Of a DNA stretch of 17,428 nt, positions 10,227 to 17,428 are shown piece by piece. The stretch is taken from NCBI GenBank assembly GCA_013054445.1, contig JAAMPI010001227.1:1-17428 (forward strand), read 5' to 3'. Position 1 is the first letter of the stretch, and each line of letters opens with the position of its first letter. Under the pieces are notes generated by a model that worked only from the letters and a program-made list of their open reading frames with translations, did no database searches and was not told the origin of the DNA. This DNA is from Cudoniella acicularis (taxonomy: Eukaryota > Ascomycota > Leotiomycetes > Helotiales > Helotiaceae). A program made the translations under genes and the position numbers.

Positions 10227-11472
10227 ATGCCTTCGCCAATCAATCCACCATCTGCGAACATCGCAAACCTCAAAACCAATATGACGAAAGCAGATACTGT
10301 CCTACGACTTAACCATACCATCGGCGGTACTATCAGGAGCGTGGGAGAACTTTGCGATCAGACCTTCATCAATCGTAAGCTCAATAACCTCAGCTTACAA
10401 AACTGTGTTATTATTGGTGGCGAATTACAGGATTGCGAGGTCACCTCTTGTGCAGTTGGTACTCCCCAAGACGACGATACCTACGACGCAAGCATCTTCA
10501 ACGTCTCAACTCGAGATTGCCACTTTACCGATTGCCACCTCCAAAACTGTCTTGTCCGCCGCTCTACAATTGTCTTTCTCGAGGGTTCTGAACCGAAAAT
10601 CAAAGCAGTCAAAATTCCAGACGTCTTCAATCACCACAGCATCAGTACACAATTCTAACTTCTTGAACTGCAACATCATCGATTGCGACCTCTCTGAATC
10701 GGCTTTGCATGAATGCAACACTGTCAATAGTTCGATGAAGAGCTGTAGCAAAACTAAGTCCCCATTGGCACTTCGAAAGTTCGTGCCGGAGCTTCGACGG
10801 AAGATATTTATCCTATGCCTAATATCGTCAAGGACCAAAGCGAGGACTCCACGTTTGCTTGTCGCTCTTCGAGGCGATCCTAAGTTGTACAACGAAGCCT
10901 TGCATATTTTCGGCAGACCCAATGTCTTTAAAATTTGGTGGAAAAATTCAGTCAGCAGATCATTAATGACGCCCAGTGCGTGTAGCAATATCCATAGCCT
11001 ATCTATCGAGTAAGAGACTACATAATTGCCCCAAATAGAATGAAAGTTTGTTAATTCAAACAGGCTACACAAATTTGACGATTATCAGCTGTGAAAGCCA
11101 TTATTTAGTGCAACGAATATTCACGGACTTCATGTTGTCTTCGAGACATTACCCTGCGACTCCAATCGGCATGGAATGCGTCACAAATTATATTATATTG
11201 GTAGCGCTTGGATAAATGGCTTGAATTCCGTCAAAAGATTCTCGATGGAGTTCGAGGAAGAGGTAAAATATTTGAGCACAAGGTGGTCATCAGAGCATCT
11301 GGAGCGTTATGTAAAGTCATGCGAGAAGTTTGCCGTTTCGGTGGTTACGGAATGTGATCTACGCTTCGGCATAAATAGAGGAAGCGATGACTGGATCTGG
11401 TCTGGAGTACAAAGGTGGAGAGCAGAACAAGGAAAGGTACTGATGTGGAGGGAATTTGACCTCAGCGATTGA
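10227..11472 (+). pseudogene. PR2: probably broken pentapeptide-repeat/EXR paralogue
   Basis: ATG 10227 (context GAAAAATGC) is preferred; an in-frame ATG at 10080 would add 49 residues. The first frame carries pentapeptides (CVIIG GELQD CEVTS), the VGTPQD loop and CHFTD CHLQN CLVRR, and stops at 10658. The homology resumes in the next frame with NFLN CNIID CDLSE SALHE, then an E-x-R segment (VPELRRKIF, E codon 10789-10791) and LLVALRG..KLYNEAL, which closely matches PR4. An intron with donor 11010 follows at the family position. The normal acceptor (11063) leads into TGA 11092-11094, while acceptor 11108 would avoid it. The C-terminal exon ends at TGA 11470-11472 after DDWIWSG. A 55-nt intron 10585-10639 with the poor donor GTTCTG would also repair the frame change. 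Either the gene is broken twice, which I favour, or it uses two unusual introns and makes about 363 residues. Confidence 0.6.
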
Positions 11473-12132
11473 CAATCACCGCCAGCTGCAAAATGAGTGT
11501 GACTCTTGAAGGTGCGAGATTTGAGGCCTAGGCTAAGGATATCTCGTGCTGATTAAATCTCGATAGTTAGTTCTACTGCTTATGCTGCCTGCATAATTCA
11601 TTTCAAGCTTCAAAGTTTTAAAAATGGGCTAAAACTCTTGATAAAGTGCTTTCAGGGAGCCTGGAATGCAGTACCAATTCTGCAAAGTCTTTTGTTTCAG
11701 CAACTCTATAAATAACTCTATATACAAGTCATTAAAGATGCAGCTAGTAGTTCAACCCAGAGTATTTCATACACAAGAGGGGCTTGTTTCTCTTCGCTCA
11801 TTTGCTCGAAATTATTTACTCACTCATTAATAATAGAACACTGCTAAAGGATTTTAGAACACCTGGCAAAGAAAAACAATCACGTGATCCCCCCCCCCCA
11901 TCCTTTAATCCAAGTGTTTTTCTAGATCCTATTAATAGTACAGAGGAATTACTTAAGGAAAACACAAGGAAAACGCAAAAATGCGTGTTTTCTATACAGT
12001 GTAGCTTAGGTTTCAATGATGTAAGTGGCTTTGGCTTTGGAGGTGGCTTAACCGTCTTTGTTCTTATGGAAGCTTGCTTAAGCAATATTTACTCAGACAA
12101 CCCACTATCTATTCACTTCTTCCCAAAAGTTT
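11473..12132. other. Intergenic downstream of PR2
   Basis: About 660 bases with no supported gene. Overlapping open frames on both strands (about 11784-12134) lack an ATG start. They include a run of eleven C (11889-11899) immediately after an ATCACGTGAT palindrome (11879-11888). Nothing here resembles a known protein. Confidence 0.4.
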
Positions 12133-12410
12133 GATAAGAAAACTCTTAGGCCAGCTCTTTTGAAATGAGACATGAATAGAATTGGGCTAGCTTTAAGTAT
12201 ACAATAGGTTCTTGAACCAAGCATAGAATTCCAATGCTAATCGGAACACGGTTCGAATACTTACCGTCCTAGATAAGAAAACTCTTAATCAAGCCTCCTC
12301 GAACCGAGGCTCAAATAAAATCGGGCTAGCCCTAAGTATACTATTGGTCCTCGAATCGAGAACGTAATTCCTACACAATTCGGATTACGGTTCAAATACT
12401 TCCCAGTTCG
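12133..12410. repeat. Diverged 139-bp tandem duplication upstream of PR3
   Basis: Copy 1 is 12133-12271 and copy 2 is 12272-12410. Aligned without any gap, about 96 of 139 positions are identical by hand count. The first 16 bases (GATAAGAAAACTCTTA) are the same in both. Of the roughly 43 differences about 29 are transitions, so the copies differ mostly by C/T and A/G changes, as expected from RIP or cytosine deamination. Copy 2 keeps the palindrome GGGCTAGCCC and the hairpin CCTCG-AAC-CGAGG, whose counterparts in copy 1 are degraded. The pair ends about 120 bases before the predicted 5' UTR intron of PR3. Confidence 0.8.
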
Positions 12411-12534
12411 AGATTCTTAAAAATCTTTCTCTCTTAAATTTACGTAGAACTTCAAGCTCTTACAACAACTCTGAGCTGCTGCCACAACCTGCGACGCAAA
12501 ACCCAAGGATTGCTATCGAAATTGCACTTGCCTT

Positions 12535-12616
12535 GTAAGTTTCTATCTTGATTTCGTAATCTTGATATACTTGAAATTTGAGAGCTATAGCGCGCTAACT
12601 TAGTGTTGCGACGCAG
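12535..12616 (+). other. Predicted 5' UTR intron of PR3
   Basis: Donor GTAAGT (12535), branch GCTAAC (about 12595-12600) and acceptor GCAG (ending 12616) make a textbook 82-nt fungal intron. It ends nine bases before ATG 12626. Reading upstream across the splice, the frame meets a TGA before any ATG, so the upstream exon is non-coding and the start at 12626 is supported. Confidence 0.75.
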
Positions 12617-12625
12617 AACAAAGCC

Positions 12626-14085
12626 ATGCATAACAAGGAATGCCTCGTAATCACCCTTGACGACCTTCAAAGACTGATCGAAGGCGCTTTGCCTACTTTG
12701 AGCGGTTCTCGCCCTAAGCGTAAACACAAAGAGATCTTGATTTACGGAAGAAAATTCATCATACCAGCCTCGGTCGACTTTTGCGAGGACAAAACCTTTG
12801 ACGACGTGGCAGGCCAAAACTCAATATTGAAGCACTGCGAAGTCAAAAGTGGAGTGTTTCAAGATTCTTTTTTGTTGGAAACAACTATAATCAACGCTGA
12901 GATTCACAACTGCCTTTTCGTCAAATGTAAGGTTTTTGGAAGCACAATCCATGAGTCTGAGCTTAGAGAGTGCACTGTTCGAAAGAGATTTCCCAACGAT
13001 CCAATCCCCGATGACCCCAAGAAAGAAACAAGTCATAGAACATCGCTGCTCTCTAACTGCTGGATTATTGGCGGCAAAATTTATGATACTGATGTCATCA
13101 ACTCGGTTTTGATTGGACTTGACTCTGTTCAAATGTGTAAAAACATCAAGAACACCGAAGTCAAGAACTCTTCCATTGTCAAATCGGATCTACATAGTTG
13201 CGTTGTCGACCATTCAGAACTGCTCCGTTGCGAAGTTTTCGATGGGTTGTTGACATCAGTTACTCGAGCTTCTCCTCTCGGTTTTGGGGTTTTCCCTCCG
13301 GAAATTCGAACTATGTTTTTCGAAGATGCTATTAAGGCGGATGGTGCTTCTAGTCCATTGTTTGCTGCTCTTCTTCGCGACAAAAACTTGCACACTGAGA
13401 TTGTCCAACTTTATTTCCGGGGAAAAATCTTCGAACTTTCTCAACGGAGCGAGACTGTATTGATCAACTGGCCAAGAACCTCTGTTCGATATATTGAGAA
13501 GCTTGATATCTCGTAAGTGCACCCTCCTTCTAAGACAATAATATGCTAAGTAATGACTCAATCAGAAACCTCTTTCCTATCGATACAAAAGATGTGTCTC
13601 TTTACTTTCCGCAAGGCATGCATTTCACAGAGGTTGTGTTAAGGTTCCTTGGATTACACCTCAATATTGATCGATTCTACAACGTCGTTAAGAAATGGTT
13701 GCCTGAGTTCGATGAAGTTCAAAACTTCAAAGTTGTATGGGAATCAAGCGAATGGTCTACTCTTGCCGACCCATATGCTTTTCATCCTCCTGCAACAATG
13801 ACAGGCGCCATCAATGTTGCAATTAAGAGGCTAAAGGTTTCAACTATTGAGAATAAGTCAAAGTCAACGATTCATACATGGTCAAAGGTTACGCCGGTTC
13901 TAGAGAAAGACGAAATCATCATTCCAGGAAACCCGCAATTTGGCGCAAGAGATACGAGATCGGTTAAGTGGACCTGGGCATGGTTGGGAAGTGATAAGGC
14001 GTTTGTTTGGGATGATCGCGCTAAAGAAGCTATGGAGTTGAATAAGATACCAGACAACGAATCCGCCAGCGAAACATCCAACTGA
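12626..14085 (+). CDS. PR3: intact Cys-rich pentapeptide-repeat protein with EXR-like segment
   Basis: Two exons (12626-13512, 13566-14085; 53-nt intron with GTAAGT and AG) give 468 residues. The N-terminal ~65 residues are basic and charged. Residues 71-120 are ten unbroken pentapeptides (for example CLFVK CKVFG STIHE SELRE CTVRK). A Pro/Asp-rich loop follows (121-139), then more repeats at 140-164 and 177-211 (TEVKN SSIVK SDLHS CVVDH). The centre residue is L/I/V/F and the residue two before it is C/S/T/A/G, the signature of a right-handed quadrilateral beta-helix. FPPEIRTMFFEDAI (E226-x-R228) looks like the E-x-R start of fungal F-box-like or 2EXR domains. The C-terminal exon (297-468) has leucine-rich, LRR-like spacing and ends with KWTWAW (W431, W433, W435) and an acidic tail. 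No signal peptide or membrane helix is seen, so it is probably intracellular. By analogy it may be an adaptor or scaffold, but the true function is unknown. It is the only undamaged member of the array. Confidence 0.85.
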
Positions 14086-15401
14086 TACAAATGAAAGTAT
14101 GACCACTAGAGAATGTTTAGGGGGTTCTGTTAGACTGGAATGAACTCGTATGCAATGGCAAATGAAAAACCTCTAAAGACTTGGGCAGTGAGAATTCCTT
14201 TGTGTTGTGCGAAAAAGTTCCCTTGTTCGATCATTTTTCATCTCTGTATTCAGAGGCGCTCTCCTCGCCTCGCCAACCCCCCCTTAAACACTTAAAACAT
14301 TTTAAATAACAACCCAACTTTTTATAGAACGAATTGTATTAGCCGAGCCTAGGATAGATAAATTTTGTAATATCAATTTTGCAAAGGCATATTATGGCAA
14401 TGAATTGCAGGTATTTTGAAGTGTTGTGGGCTGCTTGGGGCCCAGACTCGAATAAATGGACAAATAAATAATCAGCTTCGGAAATGCCTCGTGTCAGGAG
14501 TACTCCAAAAAATACTGTTAGATTAATTCCCCATAGTCCTTGCTACATGATGCCATATTCCGTGTTGCGGGGTGGCCTTTCTGCCTTCCCAGAATATTGT
14601 GGAACATCAGTATCGCCCTCAAGCCGTGGCTATCCAGAAGCAGTATGCTATCTTTGCCTCCATTCAAGTCCTGGTTGGCAGTGAGATCCCCATGAAGAAT
14701 CCGGCCAAGTAACAGTAGCTAAGAGTGAGAAAAGTAAGGTCCAGAAAAGACCTTGGGACTAGCAAAGAATTCGTCGACAGCGCGGTTCCGAAATCTTTTA
14801 CTTGCTAACCGTCAATTTCTCACTTTCCGAGCAAACGTGCCCCTTTCCGTTTCCCATCCATGTCCTGAGACCTCAGATTTACAAATCTACAAACCCAAGC
14901 TATTTTCTTTGCGTAAAACACAATACAAACTCTGTATTCGCTTTCTCTTTGACCTGTCGCGGAGTCAATATTGCAAAGAGTGGAAAGCCTCAATATCAAG
15001 TTATCAAAGAATATCGAGCTCAATAGAGCCGCACTCTTCAGAATACCTCGTTAGTTCTCGAGAATTCTGGCGCTACACCAAATTCTCGGTTACTTTTGTG
15101 CTGACAGAACTTGAACTCTTTGGACTACTACAACCTACCTCTATTCGCTGAGGGCGAACCCTCAACTTGTCTGCGCGCCCAGATATAACTTTTCCAAGAG
15201 CGGGAATTTAGATCGACACCCTGACAACTTTATGGGGTACCGCTATTCTATCAAAAGCTCAATTTTCACAAAATCCGGATCTTTGAGCCTCGTTCTCTTT
15301 TTACCGACTCACTTTTTCAACCGAAGCATCAACCTCGACAGAATACTCAAGCAACAGCTCCCTTGTTACCTTGCATACTCAAGATCCAAGTCTGGGCTTA
15401 T
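14086..15401. other. Intergenic between PR3 and PR4
   Basis: About 1.3 kb. A 66-codon ATG frame (14484-14684) and a longer frame without a clear ATG (14753-15151) show no recognisable domain or repeat. The last 150 bases before PR4 are C/T-rich and fit a promoter and 5' UTR. No mobile element or RNA gene was seen. Confidence 0.4.
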
Positions 15402-15453
15402 GTAGGTTCAAATTCATTAAAGTGATTGAAATTTTCAGCTAACATCTCCGCAG
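15402..15453 (+). other. Predicted 5' UTR intron of PR4
   Basis: Donor GTAGGT (15402), branch GCTAAC (15439-15444) and acceptor CGCAG (ending 15453) define a 52-nt intron three bases before ATG 15457. The branch and acceptor match those of the PR3 5' UTR intron in spacing and wording, so the arrangement is probably inherited from the common ancestor. Confidence 0.6.
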
Positions 15454-15456
15454 ATC

Positions 15457-16775
15457 ATGGATCCTCCGCAGAAGAAACACCAGGAGCTGCCATCGGGCGA
15501 AAATAGCACATCCACATCAATCAACACCTGTCCTCCCGCTACAAGTCTCACCTTGAGGTTCCACGACTACATAAAAGGCATCAAGAAGGCGAAGCATATC
15601 CTCGGCGAAGAGCTACAAAACATCGGCTTGCGCGACTGCACTATCCTGCAAGGCACTCTCAAGAACTGCAAGCTGGAGAACTGCATCGTTCAGTCATCCA
15701 ATCTGTTTGACTGAGAGCTGATTAACACCCAAATCTTCGACCATCCTCTCTCGAAATCCGACACTGTCTCGTTCCTTCGCGGATGTTCCCTACAAAGCTG
15801 CAAGTTGCGATCCACCAAGATCTGCCTTTCCGATGCAAAAGATTGCGAGTTTCTCGGCTGTCAAATCCAAAACACTGATGCAAAATTGTCTGCCATTCTT
15901 GGAGGCTGCTTGCAGAAGTGTCGCCTCGCTAGCGTTGACATTTCTGGTTCGATTCTGATGGAGTGCAAAATGTCTGAAACTTTGAAGACTGTTTCCAATG
16001 TTGACCTCCTTCTCTACGAAAAATTGGCGGCTGAGGTCCGATTGATGATTCTGAGATACGCAATTCACTCAAGAGGAAAGACACCAGCTTTGATCGTTGC
16101 TTTGAGAGGCAATCAAAAGCTTTACTCTGAAGCCTTAGAACTCCTCAATAGCACCTGCACATTTGAAACCCCACAAGGAAAGTGCAACCTTAATGACAGC
16201 ACGGTCGTTTTTGATATTTCCAAGACAGCATTTTCAAAAGTGCAGAAGTTGTATACTGAGTATTGAACCCTCACTTGGCGCCGAGGAGCATGCTGACATC
16301 GTGTAGCTTTTGTCGACCCTCCTACCCCCCTGAACCCAGCTCGCTCCTCATCACGGACTCCCCGACTCACTCCCCGGCTCACGCGCAGCTTATCCATCAT
16401 GCTATGGAAGGCAATTTGGCACATATCAAGAGCCTAACCATCAAAGCCGCTTGCTGGGACTTGGGCTGGTTTGTGTTTTGCGATAAGATATGGCGCTGTC
16501 TTGACAACCTACCATCTCTCGAAAGATTTTCTATCATCTTGAGTTGTTCCAATTTCGGATGCTCAGCAGTCATGTCATTGGCAGAGAGAATCAATGAAGC
16601 GACGGGGGTTACAGGAGTTCCAGGAAACCAGCGTCATGTTAAACTTGACTCTGCAAAAGCCCGGCGTTGTAACTTCTACCATCTTATCGTCAGGAATGAA
16701 CCAACTTACTTCACCCGAACTTGGGAAGCCCCGAAAGTACAAAAGTTGGATTTCAACCATTGGATGAAGGAATGA
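15457..16775 (+). pseudogene. PR4: pentapeptide-repeat/EXR paralogue with one in-frame stop
   Basis: ATG 15457 (context ATCATGG) opens a frame holding pentapeptides from Cys61 (CTILQ GTLKN CKLEN CIVQS SNLFD). It then meets TGA 15712-15714 (codon 86). The same frame continues unbroken with more repeats (CEFLG CQIQN; CRLAS VDISG SILME). An E-x-R segment follows (LAAEVRLMILRYAI, E193 counting the stop as a codon), then TPALIVALRG..KLYSEAL, nearly the same as PR2. A 47-nt intron (16260-16306, donor GTATTG, branch CTGAC, acceptor TGTAG) lies at the family position. Exon 2 runs to TGA 16773-16775, includes LPSLERFSI, an LRR-like motif shared with PR2 (LNSVKRFSM), and ends after YFTRTWEAPK. Exons 15457-16259 and 16307-16775 total 424 codons, so the single TGA is the only lesion. 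CGA-to-TGA (Arg lost by C-to-T) is the simplest origin. A short 85-residue product, or readthrough, cannot be excluded. Confidence 0.75.
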
Positions 16776-17428
16776 AGCCGAGGAGGCTGATTCTTAAGCG
16801 AAGGCATTGGGGAAGAGATATAGGGAAAGCAGGTGGTTAATCATTTTGCTCTTTCTTCTCACGGAGAGAGATTATTTGATGGAGAGTACGAAGGAATTTT
16901 GTATGATGTTAAGGAAAAGTTTCGCAACCCTCGGCAGTCTCGAGGCCATGACAGCAGGGGTAGCAGAATGCAGGATCTGCCTCGAATGGAAAACTAGAGT
17001 GCTTATTTCCGTTCTCATAAAGCAAAACTTGCCTCAGTATCGTTCATCTAGCTTCTTGTAAACATAAAGGCAAGTTGTAGAGGAGCAGCTAATAAAATTT
17101 CCATCTGCTGGGCACGCAGAGAGGGAGTTGAATTTCAGAAGTCTTATTACTGCATTTTCGAATACTTAGTGTGAAGTGAAAATCTCCTCTTGTCCTTTTT
17201 CATGAACGGGAAAACGAGTGCGTCTCTTGCCACGATTATCTGTTCTAGTTAGATATTACAAATAGAATTCTGGTCAATTTTGGCACTAACACACAGCAGA
17301 GCGTAGTTTGTTACAAGCAGCACCAGAAAACTTAATGAAATCCAAAGCCCAAAGGTTTGAAGAGATCTTGAGCTATCAATGATGCATGCTGTAATAGGCT
17401 AGGTATTAAGCTGAGCAAGAGCATGCCT
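16776..17428. other. Sequence downstream of PR4
   Basis: About 650 bases to the right edge. An 84-codon frame (about 16807-17061) starts at a non-ATG codon and shows no recognisable domain. The rest is AT-rich without clear structure. It probably contains the 3' UTR of PR4. Confidence 0.4.

Noticed and set aside
11784..12134. 116-codon open frame on + and an overlapping 89-codon frame on -
   Set aside because: Both begin at TTG, include the run of eleven C, and show no family resemblance.
12250..12260. GGTTCGAATAC resembles a tRNA B box
   Set aside because: One mismatch, no A box at the right distance and no cloverleaf. It belongs to the 139-bp tandem repeat.
14484..15151. 66-codon ATG frame and a 132-codon frame between PR3 and PR4
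   Set aside because: No domain, no introns linking them, no repeat similarity to the neighbouring paralogues.
15705..15797. A 93-nt intron (donor GTTTGA) that would remove the TGA of PR4
   Set aside because: The donor is poor, there is no good branch site near the acceptor, and the removed part reads as family-like coding sequence.
1..17428. CRISPR arrays, bacterial operons, intact transposons
   Set aside because: No regularly spaced repeats, no operon-like gene packing and no transposase or reverse-transcriptase motifs. The intron structure shows the DNA is eukaryotic.

Overview
The window looks like filamentous ascomycete DNA (Pezizomycotina, possibly Leotiomycetes; the class is a guess). 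Introns are short (about 46-150 nt) with GT...AG ends and CTAAC/CTGAC-type branch sites. There is a secreted acid-protease gene, and several decayed copies carry stop codons that fit C-to-T/G-to-A mutation, as in repeat-induced point mutation (RIP). Every gene I can support lies on the + strand.

Layout: (1) 2-337, the 3' end of a gene entering from the left. (2) 902-3226, a decayed gene for a fungal multi-pass membrane glycoprotein; two introns are still recognisable, but stops and frame changes break it. (3) 3227-5134, a gene-poor stretch with two hairpins and, at its right end, the putative promoter of the protease. (4) 5135-7640, an intact eight-exon sedolisin (peptidase family S53, tripeptidyl-peptidase type) of 667 residues with signal peptide, prodomain and complete catalytic set. 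(5) 7970-16775, a tandem array of four paralogues here called PR1 to PR4, about 1.2-1.4 kb each and spaced by about 1.1-1.5 kb.

The array is the most unusual part. Each paralogue encodes cysteine-rich pentapeptide repeats (pattern [C/S/T/A/G]-x-[L/I/V/F]-x-x, predicted right-handed quadrilateral beta-helix). In PR2-PR4 this is followed by an E-x-R segment like fungal F-box-like or 2EXR domains and then a C-terminal region with a spaced hydrophobic and Trp-rich end. Only PR3 (12626-14085, 468 residues) is fully open. PR4 is intact except for one in-frame TGA. PR2 has a frame change and probably a stop, although two non-standard introns could rescue it. PR1 has lost its middle and carries a stop and a frame change. 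The intron between the E-x-R segment and the C-terminal region sits at the same place and phase in PR2, PR3 and PR4. PR3 and PR4 also share a predicted 5' UTR intron ending just before the ATG. This fits a family expanded by tandem duplication and then largely inactivated. I do not know a described function for this domain combination.

A diverged 139-bp tandem duplication lies directly upstream of PR3, the intact copy. The remaining intergenic DNA contains no tRNA, rRNA, CRISPR array or recognisable transposon that I can support.
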